DNA of 64,000 bases from an uncultured Pelagibacteraceae bacterium (GTDB taxonomy: Bacteria; Pseudomonadota; Alphaproteobacteria; Pelagibacterales; Pelagibacteraceae): assembly GCA_902604565.1 (NCBI GenBank), contig CACKZF010000001.1:44329-108328 (forward strand), in the 5' to 3' direction. A program made the position numbers and the translations under genes. Under the pieces are notes generated by a model. It did not search any database and was not told where the DNA came from. It saw only the letters and a program-made list of their open reading frames with translations. Shown in pieces: positions 1-10,138 of this stretch (its first letter is position 1; every line of letters starts with the position of its first letter).

Positions 1-20
1 TTTTTAAAGTATAATATTAC

Positions 21-1079
21 TTAAAAACAAACAATGTGGTCAATGTGAATTGGTCGTTTAATACCAAATTTTTCGTCTATTTCATGCTGGTGAATATGGT
101 GTGAATGAACAAATACAGGAATTTGTAACTCGCTTGGTGTTTTTAAAGTATAAATAAAATTTGTTCCTCTAAATTTACGATCAACGACTTCTAATTTTAA
201 ATTACTTTTATCATCATGTTCTAAATCTTCTGGCTGTAATAAAAGTTTTACCTCTGATCCATTTGGATAGTGTTTAACAAAATTACCTTTAATTGTTCCA
301 AGATCTTTATTTTCTAAACTATTTTCGCTGGTTACTTTTGCAGGAATTAAAATTCCTCTATTTAAAAAATTTACAACTTCTACTGAATTAGGAAAATGAT
401 AAACATTATAAGGATCATCAAATTGTTTAAGTTGTTTATTTAATATTATTCCACATTTACTTCCTAGGTAAAACGCTTCGTATGAGTCGTGTGTCACAAT
501 TATAGTTGTTATTTTAGATTTACTTAATAATTGTTTTAATTCGACTTGAATTTCTTCTTTAAAGCTTTGGTCTACATTAGACAATGGCTCGTCTAATAAT
601 AATAAGTCTGGATTCGAAACTAAAGCTCTTGCTAGTGACGATCTTTGCGCTTCACCAGCACTAATCTCATGTGGATATTTATTTAATATTTTTTTTAAAT
701 TTAAAAATTCTACTATTTCTTTTGCATTTATTTTAATTTTTTTTTTATTTTTTTTTTCTGTACCAATTAATATATTTTTTTCGACATTATAGTGCGGAAA
801 TAAACTATTGTCTTGAAAGGCAAGTGAAATATTTCGATCCTCTGGCTCAATGTGAATTTTTTTTGAAGATATAGTTTTATTATTGATAATTATAGAACCA
901 TTATTAATTTTTTCTAATCCAGCGATTGTTCTTAAAATCGTAGTTTTTCCTATTCCTGAAGGTCCTAGAAGACAAATAATGTCTCCTTCATTTTGAACTG
1001 AAAAGGACACATTTTTAACTTTTGTTTTTCCACCCGCTTTGAAATCAACATTATTTATTTCTAAAAAGTTATTAGCCAT
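21..1079 (-). CDS. fbpC: Iron(III)-type ABC transporter ATP-binding protein
   Basis: Walker A GPSGIGKTT, signature SAGEAQR, Walker B LLLLDEPLSN; overlaps the FbpB-like permease and lies downstream of an FbpA-like binding protein. Confidence 0.85.
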   Translation of the reverse strand: MANNFLEINNVDFKAGGKTKVKNVSFSVQNEGDIICLLGPSGIGKTTILRTIAGLEKINNGSIIINNKTISSKKIHIEPEDRNISLAFQDNSLFPHYNVEKNILIGTEKKNKKKIKINAKEIVEFLNLKKILNKYPHEISAGEAQRSSLARALVSNPDLLLLDEPLSNVDQSFKEEIQVELKQLLSKSKITTIIVTHDSYEAFYLGSKCGIILNKQLKQFDDPYNVYHFPNSVEVVNFLNRGILIPAKVTSENSLENKDLGTIKGNFVKHYPNGSEVKLLLQPEDLEHDDKSNLKLEVVDRKFRGTNFIYTLKTPSELQIPVFVHSHHIHQHEIDEKFGIKRPIHIDHIVCF

Positions 1080-2700
1080 TATTCTCTTTTAAAATATAAT
1101 TTGACGTTATTGTAATAAAAAAGGCAGCAATTAAAATTAAAAATAATGATGGTACTGCTGCTGCTTCAAGCATATCCTCTGATGCTGAGATATAAGCGGT
1201 AGTTGCGAATGTTTCAAAGTTAAACGGGCGTAGAACCAAGGTAATTGGTAATTCTCTAATTATTTCAAGAGATATTAAAATAACCACAAATAATAATGAA
1301 TTTCTTAAATATGGTACATGAATATTCATAAACGTTTTTCTTTTTGAATAGCCAAGGAGGTATGCGCTCTCATCAACTGAAACGTTTATTTTTTCATATC
1401 CTGATTTTATTCCATTAAAAGCAAGTGAGTAAAAACGAACAAAATAAACAATAACTAAACCTAAAATAGATCCAATAAATAATTTTTTAATTGATAAAAA
1501 GCCTAATGATTTAATTATATTTTCATCAAACCAGGCAATAAAAGTTATAAAAGCAACGGCTAAAATAACACCTGGTATAGCATAACCTGAAATCGACAAT
1601 GTGGATAAAAAATTTAATGTTTTATTTCTCGAAACTCGATTTCCATAATTAGAAATTAAAGCAAACATTATTAGAACCAAGCTTGATAATCCTACTAAAT
1701 AAAGTGTATTTAATAAAAGATTTATTACATTTATGTCAAAGAAATTTTCTGGAAATTTTATTGTCCAATAAAGCATTTGCCCTAATGGAAATAGAAAACT
1801 TAGAAAGAACAATAAAAAACAAAACAAAAATGCAAAAAAAGAATTTGTTCCAGAAAGTTTTATTTTTTCTTTTTGTTTAAAACCACCTTTTGTATCCAAG
1901 TGATATCTTGCTTTTTTTCTAGATAAATTTTCAGTCAGAAAAAGAATAAATATAAATAACAAGAGAAAAAATGATATACGATTAGCAAAAGCTAAATCAT
2001 CAAAAGTTATCCAAGCATTATATATGCCAGTTGTTAACGTATTAACTGAAAAAAAATCTACCGCCCCAAACTCCGCTAGTGTTTCCATTGCAACTAAAGA
2101 GAGACCAGCAACTATTGCAGGTCTAGCGGCTGGTAATATTATTGAATAAAAAGATTTAAATTTTGAAAAACCTAAATTTCTTCCAAGGTCTATTAAATTT
2201 TGTGATTGATATAAAAAAGAAGATCTTGCAAGAATATAAACATAGGCATAAAGAGAAAATGAAATAGATAATATTAAACCAAACATTCCATCAAACTTTG
2301 GTATACTTTTATTGTACTCACCATCACCAAATAAAGTCTTTAATATTGTAAATGCAGTGCCATAATTGTCAAAAAATGCAAATAAAGAATATGCATAAAT
2401 ATAGGGTGGTATAGCAAAAGATAAAATTAATGCCCATTTAAAGAAGTTAACACATGGGAATTTGTAAAAAGAGACTACGTAAGCAGATCCAACACCTAGA
2501 AAAAAAGTTAGTATTAAGACACCAATTAAAAGTGACAAAGAATTAAAAATATATTCAAACAAAAAAGTTTTTTTAAGTATGTCAAAATATCGAGAAGTAT
2601 CCTCAAAAAAGCTTAAAGAAACTGTCAAAATAGGGATTATAACAAGCAAGGAAATAAGCAGAGAACTTAAAAACCAGATATTAAATTTGTTTGAAAACAT
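1072..2700 (-). CDS. fbpB: Iron(III) ABC transporter permease, two-domain FbpB type
   Basis: 542 aa, many TM segments, two permease EAA-like motifs; adjacent to fbpC and fbpA. Confidence 0.85.
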   Translation of the reverse strand: MFSNKFNIWFLSSLLISLLVIIPILTVSLSFFEDTSRYFDILKKTFLFEYIFNSLSLLIGVLILTFFLGVGSAYVVSFYKFPCVNFFKWALILSFAIPPYIYAYSLFAFFDNYGTAFTILKTLFGDGEYNKSIPKFDGMFGLILSISFSLYAYVYILARSSFLYQSQNLIDLGRNLGFSKFKSFYSIILPAARPAIVAGLSLVAMETLAEFGAVDFFSVNTLTTGIYNAWITFDDLAFANRISFFLLLFIFILFLTENLSRKKARYHLDTKGGFKQKEKIKLSGTNSFFAFLFCFLLFFLSFLFPLGQMLYWTIKFPENFFDINVINLLLNTLYLVGLSSLVLIMFALISNYGNRVSRNKTLNFLSTLSISGYAIPGVILAVAFITFIAWFDENIIKSLGFLSIKKLFIGSILGLVIVYFVRFYSLAFNGIKSGYEKINVSVDESAYLLGYSKRKTFMNIHVPYLRNSLLFVVILISLEIIRELPITLVLRPFNFETFATTAYISASEDMLEAAAVPSLFLILIAAFFITITSNYILKENNG

Positions 2701-2750
2701 AGAGATAATTGTAGTTTAAATGACCCATATAGTCTCTTTAAATATTTTTA

Positions 2751-2781
2751 AAAGTGCCTACGAAAAATACATAGGCACTTT
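2751..2781 (-). terminator. Hairpin between fbpA/small ORF and fbpB
   Basis: AAAGTGCCTA ... TAGGCACTTT perfect 10-bp inverted repeat with an 11-nt loop. Confidence 0.7.
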
Positions 2782-2793
2782 CATTAAGAAAAG

Positions 2794-2943
2794 TCAGATA
2801 TTGAATACTTTTGAAATGTGCGGAAAATCTTTAGTACTTATCTCTGATAATTTTCTTTTATTTATTCTTTTGCTAATTTTTTTACACTCCTCTGCACATG
2901 GTATGCATGCATCGGCTGATTTATTTAAATTAACTTCAGACAT
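2794..2943 (-). CDS. Small cysteine-containing protein (MSEVNLNKSADACIPCAEECKK...), 49 aa from internal ATG
   Basis: ORF 2794..2976 with likely start at 2943; CxxCxxxC motif; sits between fbpA stop and a hairpin. Confidence 0.4.
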   Translation of the reverse strand: MSEVNLNKSADACIPCAEECKKISKRINKRKLSEISTKDFPHISKVFNI

Positions 2944-2966
2944 AAATTTTTTTTTAACTTTCAATG

Positions 2967-3995
2967 TTATTTCCAACCAGCAGCAGTCATTACTTCTAAG
3001 GCATCAGCTTGCTTTGCCCCATAACTAGCAACACTTGTTGTCAGATCTTGTTTAAAATCTAAACCTAAATTGTTTACTACTAATGGACTTGGTGAAACGC
3101 CTGCAATCATTGGAAACTCAAATGTATTATTTGTAAAATGTTCTTGAGCTTCTGGTGACAATAAGAAATCAACAAGTGCAATTGCATTAGCTTTGTTAGG
3201 TGCACCTTTTACTAAAGCAGCACAACTAATATTCATATGTGTTCCTCTATCATTTTGATTTGGGAAAAATGCTTTAACTTTTTTTGCAGCTTCCTGTTGT
3301 TCTGGACCTTTATTACCTGATAACATCAAAGCTAAGTAATAAGTATTTGCAACAGCAATATCAGCTTCACCAGCTGCTACAGCCATAATTTGTGCTCTAT
3401 CATTTCCTTTTGGATCTCTAGCCATGTTTGCAACAACTCCTTTAGCCCACTCAGCTGCAGCCTTTTTTCCGTTATTTTTAACTAATGAAGCTACAAGAGA
3501 TTTATTATAAATGTTACTAGAAGCTCTAATTGCAATTCTGCCTTTCCACTTTGGATCAGCTAAACTTTCATAAGTTAATCCTGATAATTCAGCACCACTT
3601 ACTCTTTCTGGTGAGTAGTAAACAATTCTTGCTCTTTTTGCTACTCCAACCCAGTGTGTAGTTCTAAAACTCTTAGGCACTGATGATTTAATTGTAGATG
3701 AAACTAATCCTGATTGAGTCATTCCTTTTGCTTTAAAAGCACCACATCTTCCAGCATCAGCTGTAATGTATAAGTCTGCAGCAGAATCTGCTCCTTCTTC
3801 AATCATTCTTTTTTCTAAGGCGCCAGCTTTACCGTTAATTAAATTTACTTTAATTCCAGTGGCAGCTGTAAATTTACTATAAAGTTCAGCATCTGCTTTA
3901 TAGTGTCTTGCATTAAAGATATTTACCTCATTTGCTATCGCGAAAGTCGATATAAATAAGGATAAAATTAACGCAGAAATTGTCATTTTTTTCAT
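2967..3995 (-). CDS. fbpA: Iron(III) ABC transporter substrate-binding protein
   Basis: Signal peptide, EVNIFNARHYKADAELYSKFTAATGIKVNLINGKAGALEKRMIEEG typical of FbpA/FutA. Confidence 0.9.
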   Translation of the reverse strand: MKKMTISALILSLFISTFAIANEVNIFNARHYKADAELYSKFTAATGIKVNLINGKAGALEKRMIEEGADSAADLYITADAGRCGAFKAKGMTQSGLVSSTIKSSVPKSFRTTHWVGVAKRARIVYYSPERVSGAELSGLTYESLADPKWKGRIAIRASSNIYNKSLVASLVKNNGKKAAAEWAKGVVANMARDPKGNDRAQIMAVAAGEADIAVANTYYLALMLSGNKGPEQQEAAKKVKAFFPNQNDRGTHMNISCAALVKGAPNKANAIALVDFLLSPEAQEHFTNNTFEFPMIAGVSPSPLVVNNLGLDFKQDLTTSVASYGAKQADALEVMTAAGWK

Positions 3996-4035
3996 AATCG
4001 CTCTCTATGTTAGTTTTTTATTTTTATAATAGTTC

Positions 4036-4072
4036 TGAGAACTATTCGCAATGAGAATGATTATCAATCTCA
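4036..4072. promoter_or_regulatory. Overlapping Fur-like operators upstream of fbpA
   Basis: TGAGAACTATTCGCA, TGAGAATGATTATCA and TGATTATCAATCTCA, each close to the 7-1-7 Fur consensus TGATAATNATTATCA; about 40 bp upstream of the fbpA ATG. Confidence 0.7.
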
Positions 4073-4109
4073 ATATTGACGCACCCTTATCCTTATTTTT
4101 ATTGATATT

Positions 4110-5000
4110 TTAAGACTTAAATTCTGAAATTTTACTATAAAGAAAATTCCTAAAGATAGTTACTCTAGCAACATTTTTGAGAGACTCAGGAAATACAAAG
4201 TGTGCCTCAGTAATTGGACCTTCAACCTTTGGTAGAACTTTAATTACATTGTTTGATAAAGATACAATATAATCTGGTAGAGCAGCAAGACCTACTCCAC
4301 TTTCAACAGCCAAAAGTAAACCCATTACACTATTTACTCTCATTACAGTTTTTCTTTTCTTGTTATCTTTCATACCCAATTTTAATGCCCAATCAGGATT
4401 AAATACTGGAGATGGTGCACCTCTACCAAATGAAATAAATTTATGTTTATTCAAATCACTAAGAGTTTTTGGCATCCCGTATTTTTCAAAATATTTAGTA
4501 GATCCATAAATATGATAATTAATATCCATCAATTTTCTTTGGATATAATTAAGCTGTTTTGGCCTTCTCATAAATATTCCAATATCAGCTTGTCTTGTAC
4601 TTAAATCTAACTCTTTATCATCAAAAATTAATTCTACTTCGATTTCTGGATTTAACTCCATAAATTCTTGGATTCTTGGTGTTAACCAATGAGTTCCAAA
4701 ACTTCTAACCGTTGTAATAGTTAATTTTCCAGTCGGTTTATGTTTTTGATCTCCTAAAGTTGTTTCAACCTCTTTAAGTTTACTTATAACTTCATGTGCA
4801 GTTTTATAAACATATTCACCATTTTCAGTAAGTGTTAACCCTCTTGCATGTCTTTCGAAAAGCTTTACTTTTAAATCTTCTTCTAAAGATTGAATTTGTC
4901 TACTTATTGCAGATTGGCTTAGATTAAGAATTACAGTCGCACTTGTGAAACTACCAGCTTCAGCAACTGCGTGAAAAATTTTTAATTTATCCCAATCCAT
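4110..5000 (-). CDS. LysR-family transcriptional regulator
   Basis: N-terminal HTH FHAVAEAGSFTSATVILNLSQSAISRQIQSLEEDLKVKLFER; LysR substrate domain. Confidence 0.92.
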   Translation of the reverse strand: MDWDKLKIFHAVAEAGSFTSATVILNLSQSAISRQIQSLEEDLKVKLFERHARGLTLTENGEYVYKTAHEVISKLKEVETTLGDQKHKPTGKLTITTVRSFGTHWLTPRIQEFMELNPEIEVELIFDDKELDLSTRQADIGIFMRRPKQLNYIQRKLMDINYHIYGSTKYFEKYGMPKTLSDLNKHKFISFGRGAPSPVFNPDWALKLGMKDNKKRKTVMRVNSVMGLLLAVESGVGLAALPDYIVSLSNNVIKVLPKVEGPITEAHFVFPESLKNVARVTIFRNFLYSKISEFKS

Positions 5001-6004
5001 TATTTGTTTACATCCACTAGAATTTTATTTTTTAATTTTCCTTCAAGCATTTCTGGAAATACATTCAAAAGTTCTTCAAGCCCAACTGTTTTAATTGATT
5101 TTTCAATAATACTAAAATCTACTAAATTTGGTATTTCGCCCCAAACAAATTCTTTTCTTTTGTTGCTTACATTAACTGAATCTACACCCCATAGTTTTAC
5201 AGCTCTGATATAAAAAGGAACAACTGATGTATTTAATTTGTTAGTTCCGCTTGCATTTCCACATACTGCAACAATTCCTTTTAGTCTGGTTTGGGAAATT
5301 GCATTTGCCAGTATATTTCCCCCTACAGTATCAACAACACCATCCCAAGTACCTTTGCCAATTAATCTTGGCTCGCCTTCAAATTCTTTACGATCAAGAA
5401 CCGTTTTTGCCCCTAATTCCTTTAAATACTCAGCTTTTTCTGGTTTACCGGTGATTGCGGTTACATTGCATCCCATTTTAGATAAAATATTTACGGCAAC
5501 CATCCCTACTCCACCTGTTGAACCTGTTACAAGAACATCGTTAACTTTGCTTTGAAGTAATAATTCTTCTTTTGCTTTTACAGCAAATGCGCACAACATT
5601 GCTGTAAAGCCTGCAGTACCCATCATCATTGCTTGCTTTAAATCAATGCCTGAAGGTTTCTTTATAAGAAACTCTTTTTTAACTCTTGCATATTGAGAGA
5701 AACCTCCATGAAATAATTCTCCAACTCTGCAACCAGTAAGTATTACCTCATCACCTTCTTTAAATTCTTCTGACTTGCTTTCTGCTACTGTACCTGAGAA
5801 ATCAATTCCGGGAATTCTTGGAAACTCTTTAACTAATTTTGCACCATCTTTTAAAATCAAAGCATCTTTATAATTTAGATCAGAGTATTGTATTTTAACC
5901 AAAACCTCACCCTCGTTTAAAAAATCAAAATTTAATTCTTTAACCTCTTGAGAAAAATTTTCACCTTCCTGGTTTACGACCAGAGCTTTGAAAGTTTCAG
6001 GCAT
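5000..6004 (-). CDS. acuI: AcuI/YhdH-type MDR oxidoreductase (acrylyl-CoA reductase-like)
   Basis: SDLNYKDAL, PGIDFSGTV, VTGSTGGVGMVAV motifs. Confidence 0.8.
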   Translation of the reverse strand: MPETFKALVVNQEGENFSQEVKELNFDFLNEGEVLVKIQYSDLNYKDALILKDGAKLVKEFPRIPGIDFSGTVAESKSEEFKEGDEVILTGCRVGELFHGGFSQYARVKKEFLIKKPSGIDLKQAMMMGTAGFTAMLCAFAVKAKEELLLQSKVNDVLVTGSTGGVGMVAVNILSKMGCNVTAITGKPEKAEYLKELGAKTVLDRKEFEGEPRLIGKGTWDGVVDTVGGNILANAISQTRLKGIVAVCGNASGTNKLNTSVVPFYIRAVKLWGVDSVNVSNKRKEFVWGEIPNLVDFSIIEKSIKTVGLEELLNVFPEMLEGKLKNKILVDVNK

Positions 6005-6017
6005 GTATAATTAAACT

Positions 6018-6620
6018 CTATTTTGCAATAAATCGCAAATATCTATTCTGATAACTAAGATCGTCTTTAAACTGACCTAAATAAAAATTAGTAACAGTTG
6101 TAGCTTGTTCCTTTTTAATACCTCGCATAGTCATACACTGGTGAGTTGAGTCAATTGTTACTGCAACGCCTTTTGCATCAAGTGACTCCATTAATGTATT
6201 CGCAATTTGAACTGTTAATCTTTCCTGTGTTTGAAGCCTTTTTGAAAAAACTTCCACAACTCTTGCAATCTTGCTGAGTCCAACAACTCTCTCATTTGGA
6301 ATATAAGCAACATGTGCGATACCAATAATAGGTGCCATATGATGTTCGCAGTGACTTTGTACAGAAATATTTTTTTGAACTACCATATCGCTGTAGCCTT
6401 CAACATCCCCAAAAGTTTTGCTTAAAATTTCTTTAGGGTCCTCTTTGTAACCTTTAAAGTACTCTTTGAATGCTTTCGTAACTCTTTTTGGAGTTTCTAA
6501 TAAACCTTCTCTAGATGGATCTTCACCTAGCCATTTTAAGATTTTAACAAAAGCTTCTCGCGCCTCTTCATCTGTTACAACCTCAGTATTTTTGTTATTT
6601 TCGTTTTTTACTAATTTCAT
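6018..6620 (-). CDS. folE: GTP cyclohydrolase I
   Basis: SHCEHHMAPIIGIAHVAYIPNERVVGLSK and QERLTVQIA motifs. Confidence 0.95.
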   Translation of the reverse strand: MKLVKNENNKNTEVVTDEEAREAFVKILKWLGEDPSREGLLETPKRVTKAFKEYFKGYKEDPKEILSKTFGDVEGYSDMVVQKNISVQSHCEHHMAPIIGIAHVAYIPNERVVGLSKIARVVEVFSKRLQTQERLTVQIANTLMESLDAKGVAVTIDSTHQCMTMRGIKKEQATTVTNFYLGQFKDDLSYQNRYLRFIAK

Positions 6621-6700
6621 GATGGGTTTTTATATATATAAATCCTTAAATTTAAAATATTTAATATATTCAGTAATATGTTAGATATTGCGACTTATAT

Positions 6701-7168
6701 ATGTTTAAAAAAAGAGAAAATGTCGCTGATATAGAGGAAGGTAACCTATTATCTCCAAAATTCGATAACGATGGTTTAATCCCTGTAATTACAACATGTG
6801 CTGATACCAAAGAGATTCTCATGCATGGTTATATGAATGTTGAAGCTTTAAAATTAACTATAGAAACAAAAGAAGCTCACTATTGGAGCAGGTCTAGAAA
6901 AGAAATTTGGCATAAAGGAAAAACTAGTGGCTTTACTCAGAAAGTTAAAGAAATAAGAATTGATGATGATCAAGATGCAGTTTGGATAACTGTAGATATT
7001 GGTGATGGCGCAAGTTGCCATGTTGGTTATAGATCATGTTTTTATCGATCAGTTCCAACAGGAAAAATTGAAAATGGACGTAAAGTAGAAATGAAATTTG
7101 AAGAAGAAAAGAAAAAATTTGATCCAGAAGTTGTTTATAAAGGACAACCTAATCCTACTAAAATTTAA
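6701..7168 (+). CDS. hisI: Phosphoribosyl-AMP cyclohydrolase
   Basis: HGYMNVEALKLTIETKEAHYWSRSRKEIWHKGKTSG, CHVGYRSCFYR. Confidence 0.93.
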   Translation: MFKKRENVADIEEGNLLSPKFDNDGLIPVITTCADTKEILMHGYMNVEALKLTIETKEAHYWSRSRKEIWHKGKTSGFTQKVKEIRIDDDQDAVWITVDIGDGASCHVGYRSCFYRSVPTGKIENGRKVEMKFEEEKKKFDPEVVYKGQPNPTKI

Positions 7169-7542
7169 TGAGTGAGGCTCAAAAAAATGTTCTTGGAGAA
7201 GATCTTGAAGAATGTTCTAAAAATCCATTAACTGGTTGGTTCAGAGATGGTTGTTGTAATACTGATGAAAATGATCGAGGTTTGCACACAGTTTGCGTAA
7301 AAGTTAATGATGAATTTTTAGAATGGTGCAAAAAGGCTGGTAACGATTTAATAACACCTCACCCTGAATTTGGTTTTCCTGGATTGGTAGATGGAGATAA
7401 CTGGTGTGTATGTGCCAGTTGGGTTGCAAGAGCTTTAGAAGCAGGGATTGGATGCTCTATTTATTTAAAAAAGACTCACGTTAATACTTTAAAGTTAGTG
7501 CCAATTGAAACTTTAAAAAAATTTGCAATAGATCTTTCTTAA
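7168..7542 (+). CDS. DUF2237 family protein
   Basis: NVLGEDLEECSKNPLTGWFRDGCCNT...GDNWCVCASRW-type pattern. Confidence 0.8.
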   Translation: MSEAQKNVLGEDLEECSKNPLTGWFRDGCCNTDENDRGLHTVCVKVNDEFLEWCKKAGNDLITPHPEFGFPGLVDGDNWCVCASWVARALEAGIGCSIYLKKTHVNTLKLVPIETLKKFAIDLS

Positions 7543-7543
7543 C

Positions 7544-9163
7544 CTACATATTTCCGTACTTAGGTCCACCCCCACCCTCTGGAGTAACCCATGTAATATT
7601 TTGTGACGGCTCTTTTATATCGCAAGTTTTACAATGAATACAGTTTTGAGAATTAATCACAAATTTATCAACATCATTTTCTTTTTGAATTTCATAAACT
7701 CCAACTGGGCAGTATCTTTGCGCAGGCTCATCGTATTTACCTAAAGTATATTTTATTGGTAAATCTTTATCTTTAAGTCGAAGATGTACAGGCTGATTTT
7801 CAGCATGATTAGTTCCTGTTAGATAAACTGAACTAGTTTTATCAAATGTAATGACATTATCTGGTTTTGGATAATCTATTTTTGGCATTTCACTTGCTGG
7901 TTTTAAAGTTTCGTGATCAGCATGTTTGTGTTTTAGTGTAAATGGCAATCTTCCTTTAAATAAAATTTGATCAATCCCTGTAAATATTATTCCAAGAATT
8001 AAACCCCAGCTAAAGCTAGGTTTAACATTTCTAGCCTCATATAACTCTTTATAAACCCAACTTTTTTTGAATTTATCCTCATAAATAGATAATTCTTTGC
8101 TTGATTTTATGTGATCAATAATAGTTTCTGCTGCAATCATTCCACTTTTCATTGCAGTATGTGATCCTTTAATTTTTGGCATGTTTAATGTACCAGCATC
8201 ACAACCAACTAATAACGCACCTGGCATAAACATCTTGGGTAGACTTTGAAAACCTCCTTCTATAAGTGCTCTTGCTCCAAATGATATTCTTTTGCCACCT
8301 TCTAATATTGATTTGATCGCAGGATGAGTTTTAAATTTTTGAAATTCATCAAATGGTGAAAGATGAGGATTTTTATAATCAAGACCGATGACATATCCTA
8401 AAAAAATTTGTTTATTTTCCGCATGATAAACAAAACTTCCCCCATAGGTGCTATTATCTAATGGCCAACCGGCTGTATGCATCACTAGACCTTCTTCGTG
8501 ATTTTCTTCTTTTAATTCCCATATTTCTTTAAATCCTATTCCATACTGTTGTGGATCTTTTCCTTTATCTAAATCAAATTTTTTGATTAATTCTTTTCCT
8601 AAATGTCCTCTACACCCTTCGGCAAAAACTGTAACTTTTGCGTGAAGTTCCATTCCTGGTTCATAACCATCTTTTTTATTTCCTTCTTTATCTAAACCCA
8701 TATCTTGAGTTGCCACACCTTTAACAGAACCATCTTCATTATATAAAACTTCACTTGCGGGAAAACCTGGGAATATTTCAACTCCAAGACTTTCAGCTTG
8801 CTCAGCTAACCATCTACATAAATTAGCAAGACTAATAATATAATTATTATGATTTTGTTGTACTTTAGGTAATAACCAAGTTGGCCAACTAATTTTTTTT
8901 GTCATGCCTAGAAATAGAAATTTTTCTTTATTAACTTTTGTTTTAATTGGTGGATTAAGATCTTTCCAATTTGGCAATAGTTCATCTAAGGCTCGCGTTT
9001 CAAACACGTTCCCGGATAAAATATGTGCACCTATTTCAGATGCTTTTTCTAAAAGGCAGACATTAATATCTGGATTTAACTGCTTTAATTTTATTGCAGT
9101 TGAAAGTCCCGATGGTCCGCCACCTACGATTACAACATCGTATTCCATCACTTCTCTGGACAT
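7544..9163 (-). CDS. Electron transfer flavoprotein-ubiquinone oxidoreductase
   Basis: N-terminal FAD GGGPSGL; C-terminal 4Fe-4S NCIHCKTCDIKEPSQNITWVTPEGGGGP. Confidence 0.95.
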   Translation of the reverse strand: MSREVMEYDVVIVGGGPSGLSTAIKLKQLNPDINVCLLEKASEIGAHILSGNVFETRALDELLPNWKDLNPPIKTKVNKEKFLFLGMTKKISWPTWLLPKVQQNHNNYIISLANLCRWLAEQAESLGVEIFPGFPASEVLYNEDGSVKGVATQDMGLDKEGNKKDGYEPGMELHAKVTVFAEGCRGHLGKELIKKFDLDKGKDPQQYGIGFKEIWELKEENHEEGLVMHTAGWPLDNSTYGGSFVYHAENKQIFLGYVIGLDYKNPHLSPFDEFQKFKTHPAIKSILEGGKRISFGARALIEGGFQSLPKMFMPGALLVGCDAGTLNMPKIKGSHTAMKSGMIAAETIIDHIKSSKELSIYEDKFKKSWVYKELYEARNVKPSFSWGLILGIIFTGIDQILFKGRLPFTLKHKHADHETLKPASEMPKIDYPKPDNVITFDKTSSVYLTGTNHAENQPVHLRLKDKDLPIKYTLGKYDEPAQRYCPVGVYEIQKENDVDKFVINSQNCIHCKTCDIKEPSQNITWVTPEGGGGPKYGNM

Positions 9164-9184
9164 ATTAATTTCTTACAGTATTTG

Positions 9185-10138
9185 TTATTTTTGTATAGTG
9201 TTTAATTTGTTCAGTTCCTCTAGGAATTGAGGAAGTGCTTCGAATAAATCAGCTTCCAGGCCGTAATCTGCGACACTAAAAATAGGTGCTTCACCATCTT
9301 TATTTATAGCAACAATAACTTTGCTTTCTTTCATTCCTGCTAAATGTTGAATAGCTCCAGAAATTCCAACTGCTATATATAAATCAGGCACAACAACTTT
9401 TCCTGTTTGTCCCACTTGATGTTCGTTTGTGATATATCCGGCATCAACTGCAGCTCTTGAAGCTCCAATTGCTGCGTTTAATTTGTCCGCTACATCAGTT
9501 ATTAGTTTAAAATTTTCACCACTTTGTAAGCCTCTACCACCTGAAATTACTATTCTAGCTGTACCTAATTCAGGTCTATCTGATTTGATTTCTTCTCTAT
9601 TTATAAATTTTGTATTTTCAGTTTGATCTGCTGCATCGATTTTTTCTATTTCGGCAGATCCACCGGTTGTCTCTGCTGCTTCAAATGATGTTGGTCTAAT
9701 AGTAACACATTTTTTTTCATCATTACTTTTAACTGTAGCAAATGCATTTCCTGCATAAATTGGTCTTAGAAAGGTATCAGGAGATATAACTTTTATAATA
9801 TCACTTACTTGTGAGATATCTAATAAAGCTGCAACTCTTGGCATAAGGTTTTTTCCAAATGTATTTGCTGAGCAAATAATATGTGAATATTTATCAGCGT
9901 GTTTTAAAATTGCTGCAGTATAATTTTCAGCAATATAATTTTCGTAAATTTCATGATCTATATGCAGAACTTTTTTTACTAAAGGAACTTCAGATAAAGA
10001 TTTCGCAACATCATCTGCCTTACTTCCAATTAATAATACATGAAGATCTTGATCTATTTGTGCTGCAGCTGTAATTGCATTCAATGTAAATGGTTTTACT
10101 TCTTTGTTGTTATGCTCTGCTATTAATAAAACTGACAT
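9185..10138 (-). CDS. etfA: Electron transfer flavoprotein alpha subunit
   Basis: SGGRGLQSGENF, GQTGKVVVPDLYIAVGISGAIQHLAGMK. Confidence 0.95.
   Translation of the reverse strand: MSVLLIAEHNNKEVKPFTLNAITAAAQIDQDLHVLLIGSKADDVAKSLSEVPLVKKVLHIDHEIYENYIAENYTAAILKHADKYSHIICSANTFGKNLMPRVAALLDISQVSDIIKVISPDTFLRPIYAGNAFATVKSNDEKKCVTIRPTSFEAAETTGGSAEIEKIDAADQTENTKFINREEIKSDRPELGTARIVISGGRGLQSGENFKLITDVADKLNAAIGASRAAVDAGYITNEHQVGQTGKVVVPDLYIAVGISGAIQHLAGMKESKVIVAINKDGEAPIFSVADYGLEADLFEALPQFLEELNKLNTIQK

Noticed and set aside
2720-3028. Plus-strand 102-aa ORF opposite the fbpA 3' end
   Set aside because: Antisense to fbpA and to the small Cys ORF, low-complexity hydrophobic translation, no start signal; likely spurious
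5004-5555. Plus-strand ORFs antisense to acuI
   Set aside because: Fully inside a well-supported MDR oxidoreductase gene on the other strand; composition artefact
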